Below, piece after piece: positions 8,457-16,773 of a stretch of DNA of 36,036 nucleotides. Position 1 is the stretch's first letter. Each line of letters opens with the position of its first letter. Source of the stretch: Caulobacteraceae bacterium (GTDB taxonomy: Bacteria > Pseudomonadota > Alphaproteobacteria > Caulobacterales > Caulobacteraceae). The stretch lies in contig CANJMO010000022.1 in NCBI GenBank assembly GCA_947475845.1, positions 1 to 36,036 on the forward strand. The letters run 5' to 3'. The notes under the pieces are model-generated. The model made no database searches, had not been told where the DNA came from, and was given only the letters and a program-made list of their open reading frames with translations. The position numbers and the translations under genes are program-made.

Positions 8457-9254
8457 CTAGTGCGTTCTGGCGTTGCCGTCGGCGTCCGGAGCGTTCCGGT
8501 TGTTCTCCTCGCACACATATTCCATCAGGCGATGGCCGTAGTCCCACCTGAAGGCGGCGCGCGCCGTCCAGGGCCTGGTGTAGGCGATGGGATCGTCGAT
8601 GGTGATCATGTTCTCGAGAACCCGGCCGCCATCGACCTTGCGCAGGCGTTCAGTGACCTGCATCTCGTCGGAGTGGGGCGTGCCGAGCACATCCATGATG
8701 CTGGCGTCGGAAACACCCTTGGTGTGGACGACCAGGGTGTCGCCTTCCCAGTGGCCGACCGAGTATCCCATGAGGGTGATCGGAACCTTGGCCGGCATCG
8801 GCCGGTCCATATGGATCAGGCGGACGTTGTGGTTGATCGCGAACAACAAGGTCACCAGGCCCTTGGTCTGCACGATCTGGACGCCATAGGGCGCGACCAT
8901 GATGCGGGGCACGCCGTGAGGCATGCACCGGGTCGACAGATCGACGAAGGGCTTGCCGCTGAGGTTTTTGGCCAAGGCGGAGTCGAACCTGGCTTTGCCC
9001 CAGGCGGTGAACGGCGGCATCTTGTCGTCGGTCGGCCACAGCACGGTGCTGTTTACGATGTCATCGGGCGCATCGCGCCGGGTGACGGTCAGGTCGCGGG
9101 TGAGGTGCGGCAGGCCGCCGGTATCCCAGGTGCCCTGGAAGTCGCGCGGGTCGCTGCTGGGGGGCGTCCCGGTCTGGGCGGCGGCGGCCCCGGCGAGGAC
9201 CACGGCCATGGCCATGACGGCGCCTCGAACTATGGACCGACAATTCCCCCGCAT
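8457..9254 (-). CDS. Uncharacterised exported protein of the WEGDTLVV/YVCEEN type
   Basis: The frame is open from 9317, but the ATG at 9254 is preferred. It follows AGAGCGGGG and begins directly with a signal peptide ending VVLAGAAAAQ. This gives 265 residues. The mature protein has FQGTWDTGGLP near its start, then HWEGDTLVVHTKGVSD, PHSDEMQVTERLRKVDGG, MITIDDPIAYTRPW and YVCEENNRN near the C-terminus. These blocks recur in a large group of uncharacterised exported proteins that I recall from Acidobacteria, sphingomonads and caulobacters. No function is known to me. The architecture (repeated extended strands, GTW opening) suggests a beta-rich, lipocalin-like fold, but this is a guess. It is transcribed toward the 7687 gene and lies downstream of rnd with a 129-bp gap. 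Confidence 0.8.
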   Translation of the reverse strand: MRGNCRSIVRGAVMAMAVVLAGAAAAQTGTPPSSDPRDFQGTWDTGGLPHLTRDLTVTRRDAPDDIVNSTVLWPTDDKMPPFTAWGKARFDSALAKNLSGKPFVDLSTRCMPHGVPRIMVAPYGVQIVQTKGLVTLLFAINHNVRLIHMDRPMPAKVPITLMGYSVGHWEGDTLVVHTKGVSDASIMDVLGTPHSDEMQVTERLRKVDGGRVLENMITIDDPIAYTRPWTARAAFRWDYGHRLMEYVCEENNRNAPDADGNARTH

Positions 9255-9383
9255 CCTACCCCGCTCTTTTAAGACCCTTGTTCTCATCAAGGCAGTCCAT
9301 CGCTCGAGGGCTGTCAAGGGGCGCGGAACGCTTGCAGCGGTTGAAGGGGCCGACGAAGACGGCTCGTGGCTCGCGCCAGCAGC

Positions 9384-10556
9384 CTAGGCCGGCCGCGGGG
9401 CGCGCTTGACTTCGACCGCCCTCACCCGTCCGCCATCCAGCACCAGGGCTATCTCGCCGCGCTTGAGCTTGAGGGCGTCCTCGCCGAAGGCTTCGCGGCG
9501 CCAGCCTTGGAGGGCGGGGGTCTCGGCTTCGTCGTCCCCGGCGATCTTTTCCAGGTCGGAGACGGTCGCGATCAGCTTCGAGGCGACGCCGGCGTCCTCG
9601 GAGCGAGCCTTGAGCAGCACCTTGAGCAGTTCGACCACCGCGCCGTTGGCCGGCTGGGCGTAGGCCTTGGGCTTGTCGAGCACCGGAGCGTAGCCCTCCG
9701 GATCGACCAGGGCGGCCTTGATGGCGTCGAGCAGTTCGGGGCCGAAGCGCGAGCCGGAGAAGCCCTTGGGCACCGAGCGCAGGCGGTTGAGGCCGTCGGC
9801 GTCGATCGGCAGCTGGGTGGCGATCTCTTCGATGCCCTCGTCCTTGAGGATGCGGCCGCGCGGCTGGTCGCGGGTCTGGGCGGTGCGTTCGCGCCAGGCG
9901 GCGACGGCCTTGAACACGGCCAAGTACTTGGCGGTGTTGCGCTTGGGCTTGAGGCGCTTCCAGGCGTTCTCGGGCTCGACATCGTAGTTGGCCGGATCGC
10001 CGAGGTTCTGCATCTCGCCGGAGACCCAACCGAGGCGGCCTTCGGATTCGAGGCGCTCGCGCAGCAGCGGATAGAGCTTGGCCAGGTAGGTGACGTCGGC
10101 CAGGGCGTAGGTCAGCTGGTTCTCGCTGAGCGGGCGGCGGGCCCAGTCCGTGAAGCGGCTGGATTTGTCGAGGTCGACCTTGAGCATCTGGCGGACCAGG
10201 GCGTCGTAGGCGACCTGCTCGCCGAAGCCGGCGGCCATGGCGGCGATCTGGCTGTCGAACAGCGGGGTCGGCATGGCGCCGAGATTGACGAAGATCTCCA
10301 GGTCCTGCCGGGCGGCGTGGAAAACCTTCATGATCTTCGGATTCTTGAGCACCTCTAGGAACGGCGTCAGATCCAGGCCCTCGGCCAGGGGATCGATGCA
10401 GGCGCCCGTGCCGTCCGGCGCTTCGGCCTGGATCAGGCAGAGCTTGGGCCAGTAGGTGGTTTCGCGCATGAACTCGGTATCGACCGCCACGAAGGGCTGG
10501 GTACTGATGCGTTCACAAAAAGCCGCGAGGTCGGCTGTGGTGGTAATCGGCGTCAT
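9384..10556 (-). CDS. rnd: Ribonuclease D
   Basis: 3'-5' exoribonuclease of the DEDD-y group that trims tRNA and other stable RNA 3' ends. The exonuclease domain (1-180) shows all acidic ligands: Asp26 and Glu28 in [11 protein letters not shown], Asp85 in [11 protein letters not shown], and Asp154 in [15 protein letters not shown] with its Tyr. An HRDC RNA-binding domain follows (about 210-290). The last 90 residues are variable. Length 390 is normal for the family. Alphaproteobacterial rnd is often close to hdaA, ppk and ppx; here it is on the opposite strand and separated from ppx by the accessory stretch. It is divergent from purM, with a strong dyad in the 80-bp gap. Confidence 0.96.
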   Translation of the reverse strand: MTPITTTADLAAFCERISTQPFVAVDTEFMRETTYWPKLCLIQAEAPDGTGACIDPLAEGLDLTPFLEVLKNPKIMKVFHAARQDLEIFVNLGAMPTPLFDSQIAAMAAGFGEQVAYDALVRQMLKVDLDKSSRFTDWARRPLSENQLTYALADVTYLAKLYPLLRERLESEGRLGWVSGEMQNLGDPANYDVEPENAWKRLKPKRNTAKYLAVFKAVAAWRERTAQTRDQPRGRILKDEGIEEIATQLPIDADGLNRLRSVPKGFSGSRFGPELLDAIKAALVDPEGYAPVLDKPKAYAQPANGAVVELLKVLLKARSEDAGVASKLIATVSDLEKIAGDDEAETPALQGWRREAFGEDALKLKRGEIALVLDGGRVRAVEVKRAPRPA

Positions 10557-10565
10557 CGGCTAGCT

Positions 10566-10616
10566 ATACCCCGGCATCGCGCGGGGTATGCAAGGCCTTA
10601 ATCCGCCCGCGATGCC
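10566..10616 (+). promoter_or_regulatory. Dyad and alternative pairing in the rnd-purM intergenic region
   Basis: ATACCCCG (10566-10573) and CGGGGTAT (10582-10589) form a perfect 8-bp inverted repeat with an 8-nt loop. The loop plus one flanking base, GGCATCGCG (10573-10581), is perfectly complementary to CGCGATGCC (10608-10616), which ends 11 nt before the purM Shine-Dalgarno GGAG (10628-10631). If transcribed in the purM leader the two pairings would compete or form a pseudoknot. Alternatively the dyad is simply an operator shared by the divergent promoters. No known riboswitch consensus is recognised. Confidence 0.45.
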
Positions 10617-10636
10617 TGGAAGTGCACGGAGTTGTC

Positions 10637-11662
10637 ATGACGGAACGGCCCAACGGCCTCACCTACGCCCAGGCGGGCGTGGATATCGACGCGGGCGACG
10701 CCCTGGTGGAAGCGATCAAGCCGCTGGCCAAGGCGACCCGCCGGCCGGGGGCGGACGCCTCGCTGGGCGGATTCGGCGCCCTGTTCGATTTGAAGGCAGC
10801 CGGGTTCGAAGATCCGCTGCTGGTGACCACCACCGACGGGGTCGGCACCAAGTTGAAGGTGGCCATCGAATCGGGTCGCCACGACACCGTGGGCATCGAC
10901 CTGGTGGCTATGTGCGTGAACGACCTGCTGGCGCAGGGCGCCGAGCCGCTGATGTTCCTGGACTACTACGCCACCGGCAAGCTGGAGGTGGAGGTCGCCA
11001 AACGCGTGGTCGCCGGCATCGCCGAGGGCTGCAAGCAGGCGGGCGCGGCCCTGGTGGGCGGCGAGACGGCCGAGATGCCGGGGATGTACGGCGAAGGCGA
11101 CTATGACCTGGCCGGGTTTTCGGTGGGCGCGGTGGAACGCGGCGCGGTGCTGCCGCGGCTGGACGACCAGCGCGAGGGCGACATCCTGATCGGGCTCGGC
11201 TCGTCGGGTCCGCACTCCAACGGCTATTCGCTGATCCGACGCATCGTGGAGCGCTCGGGCCTGCGCTGGGAGCACCCTGCCCCGTTCGAAGAGGGCAAGA
11301 GCCTAGCGGCGGCGCTGATGGCCCCGACCCGCATCTATGTGAAGAGCCTGCTGCCGCTGTTGAAGGCCGGGCTGGTCAAGGGCGGCGCCCACATCACAGG
11401 CGGCGGCCTGATCGAGAACCCGCCGCGCTGTATCGCCGATGGGCTGGTAGCGCAGTTCGACTGGGACAGCTGGGCCCTGCCCCCGGTGTTCGCCTGGCTG
11501 CAGGAGATGGGCGGGGTGGCCGACCATGAGCTGCGCCGGACGTTCAACTGCGGGATCGGCTTCCTGATCATCGTGGCGCCGGAGGATGCCGAGCCGGTGC
11601 TGGCGGCCCTGCTCAACGCCGGCGAGACCGCCTTCATCTGCGGCCAGCTCGCCAAGGGATGA
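10637..11662 (+). CDS. purM: Phosphoribosylformylglycinamidine cyclo-ligase (AIR synthetase)
   Basis: Fifth step of de novo purine synthesis: ATP-dependent ring closure of FGAM to aminoimidazole ribonucleotide. The ATG at 10637 has GGAG at 10628-10631 and gives the family N-terminus [23 protein letters not shown]; an earlier in-frame start at 10622 has no such site. The glycine-rich region [15 protein letters not shown], the ATP/FGAM-binding [23 protein letters not shown], and the C-terminal block [16 protein letters not shown] are all present. At 341 residues it is full length. It overlaps purN by 4 bp (ATGA), so the two are translationally coupled. Confidence 0.97.
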   Translation: MTERPNGLTYAQAGVDIDAGDALVEAIKPLAKATRRPGADASLGGFGALFDLKAAGFEDPLLVTTTDGVGTKLKVAIESGRHDTVGIDLVAMCVNDLLAQGAEPLMFLDYYATGKLEVEVAKRVVAGIAEGCKQAGAALVGGETAEMPGMYGEGDYDLAGFSVGAVERGAVLPRLDDQREGDILIGLGSSGPHSNGYSLIRRIVERSGLRWEHPAPFEEGKSLAAALMAPTRIYVKSLLPLLKAGLVKGGAHITGGGLIENPPRCIADGLVAQFDWDSWALPPVFAWLQEMGGVADHELRRTFNCGIGFLIIVAPEDAEPVLAALLNAGETAFICGQLAKG

Positions 11663-12246
11663 GCGAGGCTAGGGTCAAGGTCGGGGTGCTGATCTCCGGC
11701 CGCGGCTCCAACATGAAGGCCCTGATCGAGGCGGCGGGGGCGGCGGATTATCCGGCGCAGATCGTGGCTGTCGTCTGCAACAAGCCGGGCGCCGAGGGGC
11801 TGAATATCGCGTCGGACCTCGGCGTGTTCGCCGTGGCTATCGACCATGGCCTGTTCGCAGAGCGCGAAGGCCATGAGCGGGCGATGGACGCGGTGCTGCG
11901 CGACGCGGGCGTGCAGGTGATCGCCATGGCCGGGTTCATGCGCGTGCTGACGCCGTGGTTCATCGAGGCCTGGGCCGGGCGCATGATCAACATCCATCCG
12001 AGCCTGCTGCCGCTCTATCCGGGCCTGAACACTCACGCGCGAGCGATCGACGCCGGCGACGCGGAGGCCGGCTGCACCGTGCATGAGGTGACGCTGGGGG
12101 TCGACGAGGGGCCAGTGCTGGGCCAGGCGCGCGTGCCGGTGCTGGCGGGCGACGACGCGGCGAGTCTGGCCGCGCGGGTGCTGGAGGCCGAGCACGCGCT
12201 CTATCCGGCGGCGCTGGCGGCGTTCTGCGAGCGGTTCCGGCAATAA
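11659..12246 (+). CDS. purN: Phosphoribosylglycinamide formyltransferase
   Basis: Third step of purine synthesis: transfers formyl from 10-formyl-tetrahydrofolate to GAR. The 195-residue protein starts with [18 protein letters not shown] (phosphate-binding loop). It has the catalytic Asn-x-His in [18 protein letters not shown] and the folate-site Asp in VDEGPVLGQ. The start codon overlaps the purM stop (ATGA). An intrinsic terminator shared with the convergent ndk follows immediately after its stop. Confidence 0.97.
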   Translation: MSEARVKVGVLISGRGSNMKALIEAAGAADYPAQIVAVVCNKPGAEGLNIASDLGVFAVAIDHGLFAEREGHERAMDAVLRDAGVQVIAMAGFMRVLTPWFIEAWAGRMINIHPSLLPLYPGLNTHARAIDAGDAEAGCTVHEVTLGVDEGPVLGQARVPVLAGDDAASLAARVLEAEHALYPAALAAFCERFRQ

Positions 12247-12277
12247 AAAACCTCTCCCCCGCGAGGAGGAGAGGTTT
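12246..12277. terminator. Bidirectional intrinsic terminator between purN and ndk
   Basis: AAACCTCTCC (12248-12257) pairs perfectly with GGAGAGGTTT (12268-12277) around a 10-nt loop. Read on the minus strand the stem is followed by a run of six T (plus strand A 12245-12250, partly within the stem), an ideal ndk terminator. On the plus strand the TTT belongs to the stem and little T-tract follows, so for purN it is weaker. It starts directly at the purN stop. Confidence 0.85.
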
Positions 12278-12302
12278 GATCGTTCAGCCGTGAAACGGCT
12301 GA

Positions 12303-12722
12303 TTAGCCGACGATATCTTCCGGCTTGAAGAACTGGACGATTTCGAGGGCGGCGTTTTCGGCGCTGTCCGAACCGTGGACCGAGTTCTCGCCGACCGATT
12401 CCGCATAGAGCTTGCGGATGGTGCCCTCGTCGGCGTTGGCCGGGTTGGTGGCGCCCATGACTTCGCGGTAGCGGGCGACGGCGTTGTCGCCTTCCAGGAC
12501 CTGAACCACGACGGGCTCGGAGATCATGAATTCGACAAGTTCGCCGAAGAACGGGCGTTCCTTGTGGATCTCGTAGAACTTTTCCGCCTGGGCGCGGGAC
12601 ATCTGGATGCGGCGCTGGGCGACGATGCGCAGGCCGGCGTTCTCGATGACCGTATTGACCTTGCCGGTCAGGTTGCGGCGGGTCGCGTCGGGCTTGATGA
12701 TGGAGAAAGTGCGTTCGGCCAT
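12303..12722 (-). CDS. ndk: Nucleoside diphosphate kinase
   Basis: Transfers the gamma-phosphate between nucleoside tri- and diphosphates through a phospho-histidine, balancing NTP and dNTP pools. The 139-residue protein begins [19 protein letters not shown] and has the catalytic His116 in NSVHGSDS, the family signature, with the Kpn-loop region [17 protein letters not shown]. It ends with [11 protein letters not shown], typical of alphaproteobacterial enzymes. The upstream promoter and a strong terminator suggest a single-gene transcript. Convergent with purM-purN and divergent from the ABC-F gene. Confidence 0.98.
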   Translation of the reverse strand: MAERTFSIIKPDATRRNLTGKVNTVIENAGLRIVAQRRIQMSRAQAEKFYEIHKERPFFGELVEFMISEPVVVQVLEGDNAVARYREVMGATNPANADEGTIRKLYAESVGENSVHGSDSAENAALEIVQFFKPEDIVG

Positions 12723-12760
12723 GGGAGGTCTGCTTCTGGTAACTTGAATAAGAGGCGGCG

Positions 12761-12789
12761 CTTATAGACGGCTGATGCAGCCACGCCAA
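12761..12789 (-). promoter_or_regulatory. ndk: Candidate sigma-70-type promoter for ndk
   Basis: On the minus strand TTGGCG (12789-12784) is followed after exactly 17 nt by TATAAG (12766-12761), about 39 nt upstream of the ndk start codon. The two hexamers and spacing fit a housekeeping promoter. It is one of few such pairs I could see, but GC-rich alphaproteobacterial promoters are degenerate, so this is a prediction. Confidence 0.45.
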
Positions 12790-12883
12790 GGCGGTCCCAA
12801 AAGGTTCATTGGACCCCCAAGTTGTTCTTTAGAGAGTGTGGCGCCTTGCCCCCGGACCCCATTTCGGGCCACAGGCTCGCGCC

Positions 12884-14764
12884 ATGCTGCTTATCAAGGA
12901 ACTCACCCTCGACGCCTGGGGCCGCCGCTTCTTCGAAGATGCGAGCGCCACGATCCCGTCCGGCTCCAAGGTCGGGCTGGTGGGCCGCAACGGAATCGGC
13001 AAGTCGACCCTGTTCAAGGTGATCCTCGGCGAGCTGGGCACGACCTCGGGCGAAGTGACCTTCCCCAAGGGCTACCGGGTCGGCACGGTGGATCAGGAAG
13101 CCGCCGCCTCGCCGATCAGCCTGCTGGCCACGGTGCTGCAGGCGGATTGGGAGCGGCACAGCCTGCTGACCGAGCTGGAAACGGCGCCGCCGGAACGGAT
13201 CGGTGAGATCCACGGCCGGCTGATCGAGATCGGCGCCGACCGGGCGCCGTCACGGGCGGCGGAAATCCTGTCGGGCCTGGGTTTCTCGCAGGACGACCTG
13301 GACCGGCCGATGGCGGAGTTCTCCGGCGGCTGGCGGATGCGGGTGGCGATGGCCTCGGCCCTGTTCGCCGAGCCCGACCTGCTGCTGCTGGATGAGCCGA
13401 CCAACTATCTCGACCTCGAAGGCGCGCTGTGGCTGGAAGCCAAGCTGAAGCGCTATCCGCACACCGCCATCATCATCAGCCACGACCGCGAACTGCTGAA
13501 CAATTCGGTGGATTCGATCCTGCACGTCGCGGGCGGCAAACTCGACTACTACACCGGCGGTTACGACGATTTCGAACGGATGCGGGCGGAGAAGCTTCGG
13601 CTGAATGCGGCGGCGCGGAGCAAACAGGACGCCGAGCGCGCCCACCTGCAGGCCTTCGTCGACCGCTTCAAGGCAAAGGCGTCCAAGGCCGCACAGGCGC
13701 AGTCGCGGATGAAGCGGCTGGCGAAATTGCCGCCGATCGCCGCCATCGGCGCGGAGAGCGTGCAGGGCTTCACCCTGCCCTCGCCGGAAAAGGCCATGGC
13801 GCCGCCGCTGATCCGGCTGGAGGGCGTGACCGCCGGCTATGACGACAAGGTCATCCTCAGGGACATGACCCTGCGGCTGGACGTCGACGACCGCATCGGC
13901 CTGCTGGGCGTCAACGGGGCCGGCAAGTCGACCTTCGCTAAGCTGATCGCGGGCGCCTTGCCGAAGATGAGCGGGGCGATGCACCGCGACGGGCGGCTGA
14001 AGGTCGGCTGGTTCCACCAGCACCAGATCGAAGCGCTGGAGCCGCTGGACACCCCGCTGGACCTGATGCGCCAGCACCTGCCGCAGGCGACAGAGGCCAG
14101 CCGCCGGGCGCGGCTGGCGCAGTATGGGCTGAGCGCCACCAAGGCGGAGACCCAGCACAAGGACCTGTCGGGCGGCGAGCGGGCTCGCTTGCTTCTGAAC
14201 CTAGTGGCGGCGCAGGCCCCGCACCTGCTGATCCTGGACGAGCCGACCAACCACCTGGACATCGACAGCCGCCGGGCCCTGCTGGACGCGCTCAACGACT
14301 ACGAGGGCGCCGTGGTGCTGATCACCCACGACCGCTCGCTGATGGAACTGGTGGCCGACCGGCTATGGCTGGCGGCGGACGGCTCGATCAAGCCGTTCGA
14401 CGGCGATCTGGACGACTATTCCAAGTTCGTGCTGGACCGCGCCAGGCGAGCCGCCAAGGCCGGCAAGGAGGCATCGTCCCCAGCCGCGCCGCGCAACGAC
14501 AAGAAGGCCGCGGCCGCAGCCCGCGCCGCCCTGGCCCCGATGAAGAAGGAACTGGACGCGGTGGAGGCCAAGGTGGCGCGCATCACCCGCACTCTGGTCG
14601 AGACCGACGCGGCCCTGGCCGATCCGAAGATGTTCAAGCGGCAAAACGAGATGATCCAGCTAGGCAAGGACCGCGCCCGCGCGCTCGATAACCTGGCCAA
14701 GGCGGAAGCCGAGTGGCTGGAGAAGGCCGAGCAGTACGAGGCGGCCAAGGCGGGGGCGGCGTGA
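12884..14764 (+). CDS. ABC-F family ATPase (Uup/YheS-like)
   Basis: Duplicated ATP-binding protein without membrane segments; ABC-F proteins act on ribosomes (translation factors) and not in transport. The ATG at 12884 gives the family start LLIKELTLDAWGRRFFEDAS; the frame extends 16 codons upstream, but that part is not conserved-looking. First cassette: Walker A GRNGIGKST (34-42), signature FSGGWRMRVAMA, Walker B LLLLDEPTNYLD. Second cassette: GVNGAGKST, LSGGERARLLL, LLILDEPTNHLD. The P-site linker between them is Lys/Arg-rich. The C-terminus (about 530-626) is a charged two-helix coiled coil, as in Uup and YheS. 626 residues is typical. The next gene starts inside its stop codon (GTGA), so the two are co-translated. 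Confidence 0.93.
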   Translation: MLLIKELTLDAWGRRFFEDASATIPSGSKVGLVGRNGIGKSTLFKVILGELGTTSGEVTFPKGYRVGTVDQEAAASPISLLATVLQADWERHSLLTELETAPPERIGEIHGRLIEIGADRAPSRAAEILSGLGFSQDDLDRPMAEFSGGWRMRVAMASALFAEPDLLLLDEPTNYLDLEGALWLEAKLKRYPHTAIIISHDRELLNNSVDSILHVAGGKLDYYTGGYDDFERMRAEKLRLNAAARSKQDAERAHLQAFVDRFKAKASKAAQAQSRMKRLAKLPPIAAIGAESVQGFTLPSPEKAMAPPLIRLEGVTAGYDDKVILRDMTLRLDVDDRIGLLGVNGAGKSTFAKLIAGALPKMSGAMHRDGRLKVGWFHQHQIEALEPLDTPLDLMRQHLPQATEASRRARLAQYGLSATKAETQHKDLSGGERARLLLNLVAAQAPHLLILDEPTNHLDIDSRRALLDALNDYEGAVVLITHDRSLMELVADRLWLAADGSIKPFDGDLDDYSKFVLDRARRAAKAGKEASSPAAPRNDKKAAAAARAALAPMKKELDAVEAKVARITRTLVETDAALADPKMFKRQNEMIQLGKDRARALDNLAKAEAEWLEKAEQYEAAKAGAA

Positions 14765-15651
14765 CCCGAAAGGGCGGCAAGCTTGCCGCCTACGCGCTGC
14801 TGACCCTATCCGGCCTGTGCTGGGGCGCCGGGTTCCCGATGGGCAAGCTGGCGCTGCGCGAAACGGACGCGGTGCACATGGTGCTGCTGCGGTTCGCCGT
14901 GGCGGCCCTGGTCGCCTTGCCGTTCGCGTTGCGCAGCCGCGAGGCCCGCGCCCTGTTCCGCTGCCCGCCCGTGCTGTGGTCGGGGGTTTTCTACGGCATC
15001 GCCTTCGTCATTCAGTTCGAAGGGTTGGCGCGGACCAGCGTCGCCCTGTCGGCCCTGCTGGTGGGGGCCATGCCGGCCATGATCGCCCTATGCGCGCCGC
15101 TGGTGGGCGAGAAGGTCAGCCGGATATCATGGATCGGAGTGGCGGGCGCGACCGTGGGCGCGGCCCTGATCGCGGGGCGGCCTGAAGGCGCCGGCACGCC
15201 GCTCGGCGTGGCGCTGTCGCTGGGATCGCTGCTGGTGTTCCTGGCCTGGCTGCTGGTGCTGCGCCGCGCGCCCGCCTCACCGCCGCCGATGGCGATTCCG
15301 GCGGTGGGGGTAATCGTGGCGGCGCTGACGGTGCTGCCGATCGCCCTGGTCATGCACGGACCGCCGAACCTGGCGTTGAGCCCGGGCGCCTGGGCCGCCA
15401 TCGCCGGCCAAGGGGTGTTCTCCACCTTGATCGCCACCGCCGCCTGGCAGGCGGGCTCCGCGCAGGTCGATAGCGCCAGCGCGGGGGTATTCATCAACAT
15501 CGAGCCGCTGATGGGCGCGGCGCTGGGGGTGCTGCTGTTCGGCGACCGCCTGACCATGGCGCTGGGCCTGGGCGGCCTGCTGATCCTCGGCGGCAGCTTC
15601 GTCACCGTGCTGGGCGAGGCCAAGGCGCCGGCCTCTCCGACACCGGCCTAG
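14761..15651 (+). CDS. DMT-superfamily transporter, EamA domains
   Basis: Inner-membrane protein of the drug/metabolite transporter superfamily with two repeated EamA units of about five helices each (roughly 10-140 and 150-290). The first helix is AAYALLTLSGLCWGAGFPMGK, with the usual Trp-Gly. The second repeat has the conserved tail FINIEPLMGAALGVLLFGDRL. The GTG at 14761 overlaps the ABC-F stop (GTGA) and is favoured over an ATG at 14713 inside that gene. 296 residues is normal. Substrate unknown; members export amino acids, nucleosides or drugs. It converges on holC with only 9 bp between stops and no terminator visible. Confidence 0.88.
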   Translation: MTRKGGKLAAYALLTLSGLCWGAGFPMGKLALRETDAVHMVLLRFAVAALVALPFALRSREARALFRCPPVLWSGVFYGIAFVIQFEGLARTSVALSALLVGAMPAMIALCAPLVGEKVSRISWIGVAGATVGAALIAGRPEGAGTPLGVALSLGSLLVFLAWLLVLRRAPASPPPMAIPAVGVIVAALTVLPIALVMHGPPNLALSPGAWAAIAGQGVFSTLIATAAWQAGSAQVDSASAGVFINIEPLMGAALGVLLFGDRLTMALGLGGLLILGGSFVTVLGEAKAPASPTPA

Positions 15652-15660
15652 ACTCCTTGC

Positions 15661-16122
15661 CTAGGCCTGCTTCTCCCAACGCCCTTCGGGGCTTTGCTTC
15701 CAATAGGACAGGGCCGCGCCGGCCCCTTTCAGCGCCGACCACTGCTTGCGCGCGAGACCGAGCTGGTCGTCGTCCTTGCCGTCGAACAGGACCAGGCAGC
15801 GGGTGTAGCCCGTCAGTTCACCTGGCTCGGCCCCGTCGATCAGGAACAGGGCCTCGGCACCGTTGGGGTTGTCGTCGGTAGTGGTGAGCAGCACCGGCTG
15901 GCGGGCGGCCTCGGGCTCGGAAGCCAGGCCGTGGGGCAGGAAGCTGTCGTCGCGGTAGCTCCACAGCCAACCGTCCAGATGCTCCAGCCGATCGGCGGAC
16001 CCCGAGCGGACGATCGCCTTCCAGCCGCGCGCCAGGGTTTTGTCCAGCAGTTCGGGCAGGGCCTGATCCAGCCCCGTGCGCTCCAGGTGGTAGAACCAGA
16101 CCTCGCAGGACGGCTCAGCCAA
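15661..16122 (-). CDS. holC: DNA polymerase III chi subunit
   Basis: Clamp-loader accessory subunit that links the replisome to single-strand-binding protein. The product carries VWFYHLERTGLDQALPELLDK near the N-terminus, GWKAIVRSG, LDGWLWSYRDDSFLPHG (the most conserved chi block), PVLLTT and the C-terminal GAALSYWKQSPEGRWEK. The preferred start is the TTG at 16122, preceded by GAGAGG at a suitable distance; it gives 153 residues, as in the family. An ATG at 16149 in frame would add nine residues. It lies downstream of pepA on the same strand, a widespread pepA-holC neighbourhood, but a plus-strand gene separates the two here. Confidence 0.88.
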   Translation of the reverse strand: MAEPSCEVWFYHLERTGLDQALPELLDKTLARGWKAIVRSGSADRLEHLDGWLWSYRDDSFLPHGLASEPEAARQPVLLTTTDDNPNGAEALFLIDGAEPGELTGYTRCLVLFDGKDDDQLGLARKQWSALKGAGAALSYWKQSPEGRWEKQA

Positions 16123-16391
16123 GACGGGAAACCTCTCAATATGTTGCAAGTATTGCGATGCTGAAGTGTATTCAGAAGCTCTGTGTGGCCCATAAAGCTC
16201 AAGATTCGAACAAGAATCGGCAAATCCCGAGGGATCGACGTTTTCTGGTCGTAAAGTAGATGTACGGCCGGTAATCGGACGTCACCGTTGGGAAAATCGA
16301 TTCCTGGCGGTTCCCCCCGGCTTCGCCCGCCGACTGCCTGACGCAGCGACGGACGCTGGATTGTAGTCAACCTCGGTCTGTGGATTCAAAC
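16123..16391. promoter_or_regulatory. AT-richer divergent region with four GANTC sites
   Basis: This 269-bp gap between holC (minus) and the DUF1236 gene (plus) has lower GC than its surroundings and no ORF that looks real. It carries four GANTC sites, the target of the Caulobacterales cell-cycle methyltransferase CcrM: 16203-16207, 16214-16218, 16299-16303 and 16383-16387. The first two form the arms of an inverted repeat, GATTC-N6-GAATC (16203-16218). It must hold promoters for both flanking genes; I cannot assign the -35/-10 elements with confidence. Confidence 0.45.
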
Positions 16392-16706
16392 ATGAAGATG
16401 TATTTTGTGGCCGCCGCTTTCGTGGCCCTGGCGTCGACCTCCGCCTACGCGCAAGCCAAGGAAGACAAGGCCCCGGCCGCCGCCGCGTCCGCCGAAGTTC
16501 CGGCCGAACTGAAGGCCTACGTCACGACCCACGCCAACGCTTCGACCCCGACCACCTATAACGGCAAGGTCCTGATGGGCCATCGCCTGGACGGCGACAT
16601 CGTGTGGTCGGCCCTGCCCGGCTTCCCCGCCTATCGCTGGACCAACCTGAACGGTCAGCAGGTCGTGCTCGAAAAGAAGACCAACTTCGTCGTCGGCGTT
16701 TTCTAG
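16392..16706 (+). CDS. Small exported protein, DUF1236-like
   Basis: The 104-residue protein has a signal peptide, MYFVAAAFVALASTSAYAQ, then a Lys/Ala/Pro-rich linker (about 22-40) and a compact C-terminal domain of about 60 residues: TYNGKVLMGHRLDGDIVW, LPGFPAYRWTNLNGQQVVLE and the ending TNFVVGVF. This pattern (a V-x-G-hydrophobic start, then tyrosine-containing strands and an RRVV-like end) is that of DUF1236, a small periplasmic domain of unknown function common in alphaproteobacteria. The ATG at 16392 is chosen because the signal peptide starts there; a GTG at 16380 is also in frame. It is inserted between pepA and holC in the opposite direction and ends at a strong terminator. Confidence 0.78.
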   Translation: MKMYFVAAAFVALASTSAYAQAKEDKAPAAAASAEVPAELKAYVTTHANASTPTTYNGKVLMGHRLDGDIVWSALPGFPAYRWTNLNGQQVVLEKKTNFVVGVF

Positions 16707-16728
16707 GAAACCCACGCTTAGCGAAAAC

Positions 16729-16768
16729 AAGGGCCGGCTCCACGCCTGAAGTGTGGGCCGGCCCTTTC
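16729..16768. terminator. Strong bidirectional intrinsic terminator
   Basis: AAGGGCCGGC (16729-16738) pairs perfectly with GCCGGCCCTT (16757-16766), an 18-nt loop between them that can itself pair in part (CCAC with GTGG). The plus-strand exit is TCTATGTT; the minus-strand exit reads TTGTTTTCGC, a better T-tract. It terminates both the DUF1236 gene and convergent pepA. Confidence 0.85.
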
Positions 16769-16773
16769 TATGT

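Noticed and set aside
12806-13213. Minus-strand ORF at the start of the ABC-F gene
   Set aside because: Shadow frame overlapping a well-supported ABC-F N-terminus with its Walker A motif.
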